Shown piece by piece: positions 56,129-64,000 of a DNA stretch of 64,000 nt (position 1 is its first letter; each line of letters opens with the position of its first letter). This DNA is from Cytophagales bacterium Alg240-R148 (GTDB taxonomy: Bacteria > Bacteroidota > Bacteroidia > Cytophagales > Cyclobacteriaceae). The stretch spans positions 1 through 64,000 of the forward strand of contig LS999826.1 of assembly GCA_900537185.1 (NCBI GenBank), given 5' to 3'. Below the pieces are notes generated by a model. It worked only from the letters and a program-made list of their open reading frames with translations. It searched no databases and was not told where the DNA came from. A program made the position numbers and the translations under genes.

Positions 56129-56704
56129 ATGTCTGAAGCAGCTAAAAAAAAATATTCTCTGGACGAGAAAAATAGAATTTTTAAATCGGAGTTTTTTCCA
56201 CACCTGGATTCGATGTATAACTTTGCTTTTAGATTAACTTTTGATGAGGACGACGCTAAAGATTTGGTGCAGGATACTTATTTAAAGGCTTTCCGGTTCA
56301 TAGATTCCTTTGAGCAAGGAACTAATGCCAAGGCATGGTTGTTTCGCATATTAAAAAACAGCTTCATTAATGATTTTCGTAAAAAGAGCAAAGCGCCCAC
56401 AAAGATCGATTATCAAGAAGTTGAAACATACTATAATTCTGATGATATCGACGAACCAATCACTCCAGATTTAAGAGTTGATTCTTTGCAAGACATGATT
56501 GGCGATGAAATTTCAAATGCTTTGAATGCATTGGATGTTGATTTTAGAACCGTCATTATTCTATGTGACTTGGAAGGTTTTAAGTATGACGAAATGGCAA
56601 AAATATTGGATATTCCGATAGGGACTGTACGATCGAGGTTGCATAGGGCTAGAAACTTGTTAAAAGAAATGCTTTCTGGCTATGCAAAAAAGATGGGATA
56701 TTGA
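56129..56704 (+). CDS. ECF-type sigma factor (RpoE-like)
   Basis: This 191-residue sigma factor has region 2 (FRLTFDEDDAKDLVQDTYLK and AWLFRILKNSFINDFRK) and region 4 (DLEGFKYDEMAKILDIPIG and VRSRLHRARNLLKEML). I chose the ATG at 56129 over the TTG nine bases earlier. A TATTTTTG octamer (56115-56122) lies so near the ATG that the mRNA may be leaderless; that is tentative. The next gene encodes a zinc anti-sigma protein. Confidence 0.92.
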   Translation: MSEAAKKKYSLDEKNRIFKSEFFPHLDSMYNFAFRLTFDEDDAKDLVQDTYLKAFRFIDSFEQGTNAKAWLFRILKNSFINDFRKKSKAPTKIDYQEVETYYNSDDIDEPITPDLRVDSLQDMIGDEISNALNALDVDFRTVIILCDLEGFKYDEMAKILDIPIGTVRSRLHRARNLLKEMLSGYAKKMGY

Positions 56705-56741
56705 TGTAAATACAAATAATTGAATCATTTTTGTAGAATAA

Positions 56742-57011
56742 ATGGAAAAAACTAACGAAAACTCTAATGCCGAAGGGGCTTGTGAGAAACAGAAATGTTT
56801 GGAAATGCTTCAAGTGGTGTTGGATGGACAAGCGGATGAGAAGCTAAAAGCAGAATTCGACGAGCATTTAAAAAACTGTATGCCTTGTTTTAAATCTTAC
56901 AATGTCGATTTTGCCATTAAAGAATTGCTAAAACAAAAATGTTGTGGCCAACATGTTCCGCAAGATTTAAAAGAAGCAATAAAAAGTAAAATTGATAATT
57001 TAGCAGTCTAA
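56742..57011 (+). CDS. Zinc-binding (ZAS) anti-sigma factor
   Basis: This 89-residue soluble protein has the ZAS motif H-x3-C-x2-C as EHLKNCMPC (His42, Cys46, Cys49). Further Cys residues are at 14 and 19 and a CC pair is near 68. Such proteins bind a partner sigma factor and can release it on thiol oxidation or zinc loss. It follows the ECF sigma gene by 37 bases and is one base from gmk. The partner assignment is by gene order. Confidence 0.87.
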   Translation: MEKTNENSNAEGACEKQKCLEMLQVVLDGQADEKLKAEFDEHLKNCMPCFKSYNVDFAIKELLKQKCCGQHVPQDLKEAIKSKIDNLAV

Positions 57012-57012
57012 T

Positions 57013-57582
57013 ATGCCCGGAGGAAAAGCTATTATTTTTTCTGCACCATCTGGTTCGGGGAAAACAACCATAGTGAAACACTTGCTAGAGTCTCAAAATG
57101 ACTTAGCATTCTCAATTTCTGCTTGTACCAGAGACAAACGAGGAAGAGAAGAAATCAATGGTAAGGATTATTATTTTTTGTCTCAAGATGAATTCAAAGA
57201 CAAAATAGATAAAGAAGAATTCATTGAATGGGAAGAAGTGTATGCCGGCAATTTTTATGGTACCCTGAAATCAGAAATCCAAAGAATTTGGGATGAGGGG
57301 AGAAATGTAATTTTTGATGTGGACGTGAAAGGCGGCCTCAACCTTAAAGAATATTTTAAAGACAAGGCATTGTCTATTTTTGTGAAAGTACCATCCTTGG
57401 ATGTTTTAAAAGAACGCCTCAACGATAGAGGGACAGAGTCCAACGAGAGTTTGTCTAGAAGAATCTACAAGGCGGAATTTGAAATGAAGTTCGAAGACAA
57501 GTTTGATGTAACCATTGTAAACGACGATTTGGACCGGGCGCTGGCAACAGCAATTGATTTGTACGACCAATTCAAGGACTAG
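57013..57582 (+). CDS. gmk: Guanylate kinase
   Basis: This 189-residue enzyme makes GDP from GMP and ATP. The P-loop is [13 protein letters not shown]. Family motifs [20 protein letters not shown] and [15 protein letters not shown] (the GMP-site Tyr and Glu) are present, followed by [10 protein letters not shown] and the lid [13 protein letters not shown]. The length is normal. It starts one base after the anti-sigma stop and ends 6 bases before nadD. Confidence 0.97.
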   Translation: MPGGKAIIFSAPSGSGKTTIVKHLLESQNDLAFSISACTRDKRGREEINGKDYYFLSQDEFKDKIDKEEFIEWEEVYAGNFYGTLKSEIQRIWDEGRNVIFDVDVKGGLNLKEYFKDKALSIFVKVPSLDVLKERLNDRGTESNESLSRRIYKAEFEMKFEDKFDVTIVNDDLDRALATAIDLYDQFKD

Positions 57583-57588
57583 TATAAT

Positions 57589-58161
57589 ATGAATATTGCG
57601 CTTTATTTCGGTTCCTTTAACCCGATACACATTGGCCATTTAATCATTGCCAATACCATTGTACAAAACGAACATGTAGATAAAGTTTGGTTTGTGGTTT
57701 CCCCTCAAAACCCATTTAAAAAAAGTAATTCTTTGTTGTCGGAATTTGATCGATTGGATTTAGTAAGAGAGGCGATTGACAGCAACGATCGGCTAGGCGT
57801 GACAGACGTTGAGTTCAATATGCCAAAACCAAGCTACACAATTGACACCTTAACCTACTTAAAAGAAAAACACCCCAACTATAATTTTTCATTGATAATT
57901 GGAGAGGATAATTTGAAATCGTTTCCCAAATGGAAAAATTACGAACAAATTTTGTTAGAGCATTCAGTTTTAGTATACCCAAGACCTTCCAGCGTTAACT
58001 CTAATTTGCGCAACCATGTGGCAATAAAAATGATTGATGCACCGCTGTTGGATATTTCTGCAACATTTATCAGAGAAGCCATAAGAAAAGGGCGCGACAT
58101 TCAATACCTTGTTCCTGAAAAGGTTAAGGAACTGATAGAAGCGAGAAAGCTTTTTAAATAA
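57589..58161 (+). CDS. nadD: Nicotinate-nucleotide adenylyltransferase
   Basis: NadD converts nicotinate mononucleotide and ATP to deamido-NAD. The 190-residue protein has the nucleotidyltransferase signature GSFNPIHIGHL (a variant of the HxGH motif). The motif SLIIGEDNLKSFPKW also fits NadD, as does the C-terminal ISATFIREAIRKG (the ISxTxxR motif). It is the last gene of the sigma, anti-sigma, gmk, nadD series. Confidence 0.95.
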   Translation: MNIALYFGSFNPIHIGHLIIANTIVQNEHVDKVWFVVSPQNPFKKSNSLLSEFDRLDLVREAIDSNDRLGVTDVEFNMPKPSYTIDTLTYLKEKHPNYNFSLIIGEDNLKSFPKWKNYEQILLEHSVLVYPRPSSVNSNLRNHVAIKMIDAPLLDISATFIREAIRKGRDIQYLVPEKVKELIEARKLFK

Positions 58162-58222
58162 TTTTATCAGCCCATACAACCATTCATTGTTATTTTACAT
58201 CTATCCAATAATAATTACAACG

Positions 58223-58230
58223 TAACTTTG
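58223..58230 (+). promoter_or_regulatory. Putative -7 element for the DUF5686 gene
   Basis: TAACTTTG fully matches TANNTTTG about 50 bases before the ATG at 58280. No good -33 element is seen. Confidence 0.4.
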
Positions 58231-58279
58231 TTATAGAGTGTATTATAAGTGTTGGACAAATTGGAAAAACTCGTTAGCT

Positions 58280-60895
58280 ATGAAAATCAAGATGTATTTG
58301 TTTGTGTTTTTTTTAGTCGTTGGACCCTTATGGGCTAAGGCACAAGGGATTAAAGGTAGAATTGTAGACGACAATAAAGAGCCACTTGCATTTGCGACGG
58401 TATACATCAAAGAAACTGCTTCGGGAGGTACAACCAATGAAGAAGGGGATTATCAAGTAAGATTAGCACCAGGTACTTACAATGTTGTGTACCAATACTT
58501 GGGGTATAAAACTGTAGAAAAGAGTATTGTGGTGGTCGATGATTATGTGGCCTTGGATATTCAACTTATGCCAGAATCTGTAGTATTACGGGCCGTCGAA
58601 ATAAAAGCTGGTAAAGAAGATCCAGCCTATTCCATAATGAGACGGGCCATTGCCAAGGCAAAATACCATACCCAACAGTTGGATTCTTATTCTTGTAAAG
58701 TATATGTTAAGGGGTCTGGGAGGTTAAAAGATGTGCCTTTTTTCATGAGGAAAGCTATGAAAAAGGAAGGGATTGATTCAACTTTTGCCTTTGTAACAGA
58801 ATCTGTTAGCGAAATAAATTATACTCGCCCCAATCAATACGATGAAAAAGTTATTTCAGTTCGTGCCATTGGAGAGGACAACAATACCAGCCCAAATGGT
58901 TATATAAATGGTAGTTTTTATGATAAAGATCTAGCTGGAGCCATCTCACCGCTTTCCCCTAAGGCCTTTTCTTATTATAAATTCACTTATATGGGAACCT
59001 TCAAAGATCGGGGGTACGAAATAAGCAAAATAAAAGTAAAACCTCGGTCTAGAGGCGATGATGTTTTTGAGGGTGTTATCTATATTGTGGAAGATCTATG
59101 GGCCATCCATAGTTTGGACTTCTACACAACCAAGCTTGGTATTAAGTTTAGAATAAAACAAATTTATGAACCTCTTGAGTCCAATGTATGGATGCCAATC
59201 AGCCACGAATTTTTTGTTACCGGAAAGGTATTTGGTTTTGACTTTGAGTACAACTACTTAGCAACAGCAGCAGAGTACAAAGTAACACTTAACCCAGACC
59301 TGGATCTGGAATTGGAAGTAATTGATGAAAAAGTGGAAAAAGAGTTGGCCAAAAAGATCAAACTAAAACCTGATAGTAAGAACATTCAGGCACAAGAGCA
59401 ACTTGCTATGGGCAAAGAAGTAACCCGTAAAGACTTGAGAAAGTTATTGAATGAATATGAAAAACAGGAAAGAAAAGACAAAGGGAAAAATAAGGAAGTA
59501 GCCTATGTTGAGTCTTTTAAAGTGGATTCTTTGGCGCATAAAAAAGACTCCGCCTACTGGGATGCCATACGCCCTATTCCACTAACGGACCTAGAGAAAA
59601 AAGGGTATTATAAAATGGATAGTATGGCGTTGGCGGAGAAAAAAGAAAGAAGCGGGGATACTTTAAAAACAACCAAACGAGGTGGTTTTAAAATGTTTGA
59701 CTTACTCTTTGGTAATGTTTACAAAGTAGGAGACAAAGCCCATGTGAGAATAGAACCAACCATTGTTACCATTAATTTTAACTCTGTAGAGGGGTATAAT
59801 GCGGAGTTCATTATGAACTATACCAAGACCTATGAAAACATGGGGTGGTTAAAAGTAGAGCCTAAATTCCGGTATGGTTTTGATCGAAGAGAATTGAATG
59901 GGACATTGAGCGGAATTTATTCTGTTGGAGAGCGCTATAAGAAGGGAACTATTAAGTTAGAGGGGGGCAAATACATCAACCAGCTTAATTCCGACGAGCC
60001 AATTCATCCGCTGGTAAATACCTTTACAAGTTTGTTCATGGGAGAAAATCATATGAAAATTTATGGGAAAGATTTTGTTAATTTTCAAATCAAAAAGGAT
60101 TGGTCCCATCTTTTTGGAGTGTCCCTTGGTTTTAAATACGAAGACAGAAAATCCTTAGACAACCTTTCCAATTATTCATTTGTTAAAAGCGATAACAAAA
60201 GGTATACTTCCAATGCCCCAACCAATGTTGAAATAGGAGATACTAAATTCGAAGACCACAAGGCAAGTATTTTTATGGCCCATGTGGAATACCGGCCTTT
60301 CCAAAAATTCTATATAAGGAATAAGCGAAAGTATCGATTGAACAGTTTTTACCCAACCTTTAGTTTGGACTATACCAAAGGGCTTCCCGATGTTTTGGAG
60401 GGCGCAGTTGATTTTGATTTAATTCAATTTGGTTATAAACACAAAATAAAAGCTGGCGCACGAGCAATTATTGATATCAAAGCCAATTATGGTCAGTTTT
60501 TGAATGCTGATAAAATGTATTTCCCGGATTTCAAACATTTCTTGGGTAATAGAACACCTTTCGTTACCACCGATCCTGTTGGTTCCTTTAGGTTGTTGCC
60601 TTATTATGATTTTAGTACCAAGGATAAATATTTTACGGGATCCATGAATTTTCAGTTCAGGAAATTAGCAGTTACACAAATTCCGATTTTAAGAATGATG
60701 GGAATAAAAGAGAGTTTTATTGCCAATTATATGACCACTCCAGCAGCTAATAATTATGTTGAAGTGGGCTATGGGATTAATTATATATTTAGATTTTTCA
60801 GGCTAGAAGCAATCTCTTCTTATCAAGATGGGCAGTTTAGAGATTTTGGGGTAAAGGTAGGAATAGCCGCAAATGTAGATGACTTATTTAACTAA
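58280..60895 (+). CDS. DUF5686 outer-membrane protein with CarboxypepD_reg domain
   Basis: This 871-residue protein starts with a signal peptide (about 1-21, ending AKAQG). I chose the ATG at 58280 since the in-frame GTG 42 bases earlier lies at the predicted transcription start. A CarboxypepD_reg-like domain (about 23-110, IVDDNKEPLAFATVYIK and GGTTNEEGDYQVRL) precedes the DUF5686 region. The second half has alternating beta-strand pattern with many aromatics, consistent with an outer-membrane barrel. A charged Lys/Glu-rich linker (about 385-460) divides them. The function is unknown. A strong terminator separates it from frr. Confidence 0.88.
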   Translation: MKIKMYLFVFFLVVGPLWAKAQGIKGRIVDDNKEPLAFATVYIKETASGGTTNEEGDYQVRLAPGTYNVVYQYLGYKTVEKSIVVVDDYVALDIQLMPESVVLRAVEIKAGKEDPAYSIMRRAIAKAKYHTQQLDSYSCKVYVKGSGRLKDVPFFMRKAMKKEGIDSTFAFVTESVSEINYTRPNQYDEKVISVRAIGEDNNTSPNGYINGSFYDKDLAGAISPLSPKAFSYYKFTYMGTFKDRGYEISKIKVKPRSRGDDVFEGVIYIVEDLWAIHSLDFYTTKLGIKFRIKQIYEPLESNVWMPISHEFFVTGKVFGFDFEYNYLATAAEYKVTLNPDLDLELEVIDEKVEKELAKKIKLKPDSKNIQAQEQLAMGKEVTRKDLRKLLNEYEKQERKDKGKNKEVAYVESFKVDSLAHKKDSAYWDAIRPIPLTDLEKKGYYKMDSMALAEKKERSGDTLKTTKRGGFKMFDLLFGNVYKVGDKAHVRIEPTIVTINFNSVEGYNAEFIMNYTKTYENMGWLKVEPKFRYGFDRRELNGTLSGIYSVGERYKKGTIKLEGGKYINQLNSDEPIHPLVNTFTSLFMGENHMKIYGKDFVNFQIKKDWSHLFGVSLGFKYEDRKSLDNLSNYSFVKSDNKRYTSNAPTNVEIGDTKFEDHKASIFMAHVEYRPFQKFYIRNKRKYRLNSFYPTFSLDYTKGLPDVLEGAVDFDLIQFGYKHKIKAGARAIIDIKANYGQFLNADKMYFPDFKHFLGNRTPFVTTDPVGSFRLLPYYDFSTKDKYFTGSMNFQFRKLAVTQIPILRMMGIKESFIANYMTTPAANNYVEVGYGINYIFRFFRLEAISSYQDGQFRDFGVKVGIAANVDDLFN

Positions 60896-60927
60896 AAAAA
60901 AGGGAGGCTTTGGCCTCCCTTTTTTTA
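60894..60927. terminator. Bidirectional terminator between the DUF5686 gene and frr
   Basis: AGGGAGGC pairs with GCCTCCCT around TTTG, with A and T runs on either side. It serves both converging genes. Confidence 0.92.
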
Positions 60928-60930
60928 ACA

Positions 60931-61491
60931 TTAAACAGTCATAATTTCTGTTTCTTTTTTGGCCAACAAGGCATCAATTTTTTTGGTAAATTCATTGGTT
61001 AGAGATTGCACCATTTCTTCACCATTTTTAATGGCGTCTTCTGACACACCATCTTTTTGAAGTTTTTTAATGGAGTCATTGGTGTCTTTTCGGATGTTTC
61101 TCATTCGAATTTTTCCATTTTCACCTTCTCCTTTCACTTGTTTGACCAAGTCACGCCTTCTATCTTCTGTTAACATCGGGATGTTGATAATGATATTTTC
61201 ACCATCGTTTTGAGGATTCAACCCCAAGTCGCTATTGATGATAGCTTTTTCAATTTCCGAGATCAAAGTCTTTTCCCAAGGTTTGATAAGTAAGGTACGG
61301 GCATCGGGCGTGTTCACCGAAGCTACCTGACTTAAGGGAGTAATCGCACCATAATATTCAACACTAAGTCCATCAAGCATAGAAGGCATGGCCTTACCAG
61401 CTCTAATTTTTAGTAGTTCAGAAGTGACGTGTTCAATTGCTTTTTGCATTTGTTCACGTCCTTCTTCTAAAAACATTTCAATCTCTTCCAT
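60931..61491 (-). CDS. frr: Ribosome recycling factor
   Basis: RRF splits post-termination ribosomes together with EF-G. The 186-residue length is standard. The helix bundle has TSELLKIRAGKAMPSMLDGL, YYGAITPLSQVASVNTPDART and MLTEDRRRDLVKQVKGEGE, all typical of the family. It lies 22 bases downstream of pyrH, the usual pyrH-frr pair. Confidence 0.97.
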   Translation of the reverse strand: MEEIEMFLEEGREQMQKAIEHVTSELLKIRAGKAMPSMLDGLSVEYYGAITPLSQVASVNTPDARTLLIKPWEKTLISEIEKAIINSDLGLNPQNDGENIIINIPMLTEDRRRDLVKQVKGEGENGKIRMRNIRKDTNDSIKKLQKDGVSEDAIKNGEEMVQSLTNEFTKKIDALLAKKETEIMTV

Positions 61492-61513
61492 TTTTAAATT
61501 GCAGTTATAGCTA

Positions 61514-62218
61514 TTACTTAATAATAGTTCCGTTATTATTTCCTTGAATTATATCGGTTAAATTGCCTTTTTTATTCATGTCAAAAACGATGATAGGCAG
61601 TTGATTTTCTTTGCATAATGTAAACGCAGTCATATCCATAATGTTCAATTCTTTTTCATAGGCTTCCTGAAAAGAAATGCTTGAATATTTAACCGCGGAT
61701 GGATCTTTTTCTGGATCGGCGGTATACACACCATCTACCCTAGTGCCCTTTAGTACTACATCTGCCTGCACCTCAATGGCCCTTAAACTTGCAGTTGAAT
61801 CAGTTGTAAAGTATGGGTTTCCAATTCCTGCTCCGAAAATCACTATTCTTCCTTTTTCAAGGTGTCGGACCGCCCGTCTTTTAATGAAGGGTTCACAAAC
61901 CTGTTCCATTTTTATCCCAGACATGAGTCGGGTATACAGACCAGCTTTTTCTAGAGCACTCTGGAGGGCCATGGCATTGATGACGGTAGCCAGCATACCC
62001 ATATAATCTCCTTGTACACGATCAATCCCGGATGCCTCTGCTTCGACTCCTCTAAATATGTTACCCCCTCCGATGACGATAGCCACTTCTACACCCAATT
62101 CTTTTATTTTAAGAATTTCTTGTGCATACTGTTCTAATCTTACAGGATCAATGCCGTATTGTTTCGACCCCATTAGGGCTTCTCCGCTTAGTTTTAAAAG
62201 TACTCTTTTATATTTCAT
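61514..62218 (-). CDS. pyrH: UMP kinase
   Basis: This 234-residue enzyme phosphorylates UMP to UDP. The amino-acid-kinase-type motifs are [64 protein letters not shown] and [19 protein letters not shown]. All are normal for PyrH. It precedes frr in an operon. A TATATTTG element lies about 50 bases upstream of the start codon. Confidence 0.97.
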   Translation of the reverse strand: MKYKRVLLKLSGEALMGSKQYGIDPVRLEQYAQEILKIKELGVEVAIVIGGGNIFRGVEAEASGIDRVQGDYMGMLATVINAMALQSALEKAGLYTRLMSGIKMEQVCEPFIKRRAVRHLEKGRIVIFGAGIGNPYFTTDSTASLRAIEVQADVVLKGTRVDGVYTADPEKDPSAVKYSSISFQEAYEKELNIMDMTAFTLCKENQLPIIVFDMNKKGNLTDIIQGNNNGTIIK

Positions 62219-62267
62219 TTGGACAAAATTGACAAATAGTTATGGAACCCAACAGGGTAAATTGTTG

Positions 62268-62275
62268 CAAATATA
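62268..62275 (-). promoter_or_regulatory. Putative -7 element for pyrH-frr
   Basis: The minus strand reads TATATTTG, a full match to TANNTTTG, about 50 bases before the pyrH start codon. No matching -33 element is evident at 19 bases. Confidence 0.4.
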
Positions 62276-62338
62276 TGTAAACCATAAAGAAAAGTCTGGT
62301 CAAACCGTAAAAAAATAACCGTTTCTATTTATTAAGAA

Positions 62339-62836
62339 TTATTCAAAAGTAATAAGCAGGTCCTTCTTGTTTACACTTTGTCCTTTGCTTGCGTGGATGG
62401 AACCGACTATTCCAGCCCCTTGTGACTTAATGACGTTTTCCATTTTCATTGCTTCCAAAATTAACATTGGCGTACCTTTTTCAATAGAGTCTCCCTCTTT
62501 TACTAGAATGTCCAATATTAAACCAGGCATTGGAGCTTCTATGTTGTTGTTTTGGTTTAAATCGGCTTGGTTGATTCCCATTTTTTCAAGTTGAATGTCT
62601 AGTTCATCTTGTATTTCTGCGGTAAAATCTTCTCCATCGATAGAAAAAGTCATGTTTTTATTGTCTTCTACAGATTTGCGATTTACTGTAATGGAAGCGC
62701 CGTTAATGATGATGTGAACCGAATTCGGGCTTATAAATTGTATGTCTGCGTCATAAGCAACTCCGTTGATGCTGTATTTAGAATCCGCAATCTTTTTTAA
62801 GTTGAAGCCTTCTTGCTTGTTGATTTTAACGTTCAT
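62339..62836 (-). CDS. Biotinyl-domain carrier protein (biotin carboxyl carrier-like)
   Basis: This 165-residue protein has an N-terminal barrel-like part and a C-terminal biotinyl/lipoyl domain (about 95-165). The domain carries the biotinylation motif EAMKMEN, whose central Lys is the acceptor, and the flanking MPGLILDILVKEGDSIEKG. It is a subunit of an acyl-CoA carboxylase of the acetyl- or propionyl-CoA type or a pyruvate-type enzyme. The catalytic partners are not in the window. It lies 120 bases upstream of pyrH on the same strand. Confidence 0.9.
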   Translation of the reverse strand: MNVKINKQEGFNLKKIADSKYSINGVAYDADIQFISPNSVHIIINGASITVNRKSVEDNKNMTFSIDGEDFTAEIQDELDIQLEKMGINQADLNQNNNIEAPMPGLILDILVKEGDSIEKGTPMLILEAMKMENVIKSQGAGIVGSIHASKGQSVNKKDLLITFE

Positions 62837-62854
62837 GGTGTTAGGATTTATGCC

Positions 62855-62862
62855 AAAGTTAA
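62855..62862 (-). promoter_or_regulatory. Putative -7 element for the biotinyl protein gene
   Basis: The minus strand reads TAACTTTG, a full match to TANNTTTG, about 20 bases before the start codon. Confidence 0.4.
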
Positions 62863-62973
62863 TAAAATAGTGGAAAGCGCATATAAATAAGTATTAAAGA
62901 AGAAATAATTTTTATTGTAAACAGCTACAAATCAGTTGTTTGCAAAATTATTTATTTTTTTTTTCATTAAAAG

Positions 62974-63004
62974 TTTGACTGTTATGAAAAACCATATAAT
63001 TTTG
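62974..63004 (+). promoter_or_regulatory. Promoter of the tRNA-tuf operon
   Basis: TTTG (62974-62977) and TAATTTTG (62997-63004) are exactly 19 bases apart, a full match to the Bacteroidota -33/-7 consensus. Transcription should start near 63011, about 70 bases before tRNA-Tyr. The spacing and matches make this the best promoter in the window. Confidence 0.8.
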
Positions 63005-63077
63005 CATCTCCTTAAAACGGAAGGCCAGTTAAAAAGGCAGCGATTTGAGGGTGTTCTTAAAAGATAATGACTAATAC

Positions 63078-63160
63078 GGGGAGATACCAAAGCGGCCAAC
63101 TGGGACGGACTGTAAATCCGTTGTCTTACGACTTCGCAGGTTCGAATCCTGCTCTCCCCA
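63078..63160 (+). tRNA. tRNA-Tyr (anticodon GTA)
   Basis: The 83-base cloverleaf has acceptor GGGGAGA / TCTCCCC with discriminator A. It has anticodon GTA at 63112-63114, a long variable arm as expected for class II tRNA-Tyr, and a T arm with GGTTCGAATCC. CCA is not encoded. Confidence 0.96.
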
Positions 63161-63193
63161 CTGTTGATCTTCATATGGAATATGAAGAAAAAA

Positions 63194-63266
63194 GCGGGCG
63201 TAGCTCAGTTGGTAGAGCGACAGCCTTCCAAGCTGTAGGTCGTGGGTTCGAATCTCATCGCCCGCT
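63194..63266 (+). tRNA. tRNA-Gly (anticodon TCC)
   Basis: The 73-base cloverleaf has acceptor GCGGGCG / CGCCCGC with discriminator T. The anticodon TCC is in the loop CTTCCAA at 63225-63231, and the T arm has GGTTCGAATC. CCA is not encoded. Confidence 0.96.
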
Positions 63267-63309
63267 CTTTATTTTATTCCTTTGAAGCAAAGGCTTGTTA
63301 TAAGGACAA

Positions 63310-63381
63310 GCCGATGTAGCTCAGGGGTAGAGCGCTTCCTTGGTAAGGAAGAGGTCAGGGGTTCAATTCCCCTCATTGGCT
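63310..63381 (+). tRNA. tRNA-Thr (anticodon GGT)
   Basis: The 72-base cloverleaf has acceptor GCCGATG / CATTGGC (one G-T pair), anticodon GGT at 63342-63344 and a T arm with GGTTCAATTCC. It is followed about 100 bases later by tuf, a common tRNA-tuf arrangement. Confidence 0.96.
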
Positions 63382-63485
63382 CGAATTGCAAAGTTGGTTA
63401 CAACTCCATTGGTGAATTGTAACCAATTTTCTCATATATAAACATTATATAATTACAATATTAATTAAATCGGGGATTTTCAAAT

Positions 63486-64000
63486 ATGGCTAAAGAAACA
63501 TTTGACCGGTCGAAACCACACGTAAATATCGGCACAATTGGTCACGTTGACCACGGAAAAACAACTTTGACAGCAGCTATTTCTTCTGTGCTTGCTAATA
63601 AAGGTCTTGCTGAAGTTAAAGACTTCTCAGCAATTGACAACGCTCCAGAAGAAAAAGAAAGAGGTATTACAATTAATACTTCGCACATCGAGTACCAAAC
63701 AGAAAACAGACACTATGCTCACGTTGACTGTCCGGGTCACGCGGATTATGTAAAGAACATGGTAACTGGTGCAGCCCAAATGGACGGCGCTATTATCGTT
63801 GTTGCAGCTACAGATGGTCCAATGCCTCAGACAAGAGAGCACATCCTTCTTTCAAGACAGGTTGGTGTACCAGCATTAGTAGTTTTCATGAACAAAGTGG
63901 ATTTAGTAGATGATCCAGAATTGTTAGAGCTTGTAGAAATGGAAATCAGAGAATTGCTTTCTGATTATGATTTCCCAGGTGATGACCTTCCTGTGATTCA
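63486..64000 (+). CDS. tuf: Elongation factor Tu, 5' part (continues past window)
   Basis: EF-Tu brings aminoacyl-tRNA to the ribosome. The first 171 residues are visible. They start [20 protein letters not shown] and contain the G1 loop GHVDHGKT, switch I with [14 protein letters not shown]3 [11 protein letters not shown] and G4 NKVD. The frame is open to the window end. It is the last visible gene of the Tyr-Gly-Thr-tuf operon. Confidence 0.97.
   Translation, partial: MAKETFDRSKPHVNIGTIGHVDHGKTTLTAAISSVLANKGLAEVKDFSAIDNAPEEKERGITINTSHIEYQTENRHYAHVDCPGHADYVKNMVTGAAQMDGAIIVVAATDGPMPQTREHILLSRQVGVPALVVFMNKVDLVDDPELLELVEMEIRELLSDYDFPGDDLPVI

Noticed and set aside
62932-63174. Minus-strand ORF covering the tRNA-Tyr gene
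   Set aside because: It overlaps a clear tRNA and its promoter, and its C-terminal part is low-complexity.

Overview
The window reads as chromosome of a Bacteroidota bacterium, most likely a marine-type member of the order Cytophagales. The signs are a SusC/SusD pair, a secreted metalloprotease with a type IX secretion (T9SS) C-terminal domain, DUF4407, DUF3667 and DUF5686 proteins, CarboxypepD_reg domains, AT-rich coding sequence without strong Shine-Dalgarno sites, and several promoters of the Bacteroidota type (TTTG at -33, TANNTTTG at -7). The clearest promoter drives the tRNA-tuf operon at the right end. Genus and species cannot be fixed from the sequence alone.

Layout. 1-2110: the 3' part of a 23S rRNA, a 5S rRNA and the operon terminator. 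2321-7157: a SusC/SusD uptake pair with no adjacent hydrolase. 7155-18699: mostly minus-strand housekeeping and small regulatory genes, including a polyprenyl synthase, RNase R, a predicted 3'-5' exonuclease, lipB, manA, an SNase-like protein, gcvT, a TetR-controlled hydrolase and a histidine kinase; YraN lies on the plus strand. 18781-28705: adenine deaminase carrying an extra NTF2/SnoaL-like domain, a T9SS metalloprotease, an OmpA-type PD40 protein, a DUF3667 protein and a saccharopine dehydrogenase family enzyme.

28996-43155 is a long co-directional signalling block. It holds a HAMP-GAF-PAS membrane receptor without an MCP domain, a stand-alone CheR, a receiver-less CheB, a membrane GAF protein, a giant HAMP-GAF-PAS-PAS-SpoIIE phosphatase with a very acidic extracytoplasmic segment, SiaB-type kinase, SiaC-type phosphoprotein, a TerB-ABCG transporter, a lipoprotein and a secreted protein. 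I infer that receptors methylated by CheR/CheB control a Sia-type phosphatase/kinase switch on SiaC. The cyclic-di-GMP enzyme SiaD of Pseudomonas is absent, and an ABC transporter stands in its place.

rarA follows (43225-44490), then 1.1 kb without protein genes. This stretch contains six short minus-strand units. Each has a conserved leader (consensus AAGCCAACTA.TAGAA.ACA) directly before a strong intrinsic-terminator hairpin, and the hairpin sequences differ between types while keeping perfect stems. Three units are near-identical 201-bp tandem copies and a fourth is a partial copy. This looks like a multicopy small-RNA locus and is the most unusual non-coding feature here.

45589-63077: a CarboxypepD_reg protein, a LytS/LytTR two-component pair, an AGCS sodium:amino-acid symporter, an ECF sigma factor with an unusual TonB-like anti-sigma protein, DUF4407, two LPS-type glycosyltransferases, a second ECF sigma factor with a zinc anti-sigma protein, gmk, nadD, a DUF5686 protein, frr, pyrH and a biotinyl carrier protein. 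63078-64000: tRNA-Tyr, tRNA-Gly and tRNA-Thr, then the start of tuf, which runs off the window.
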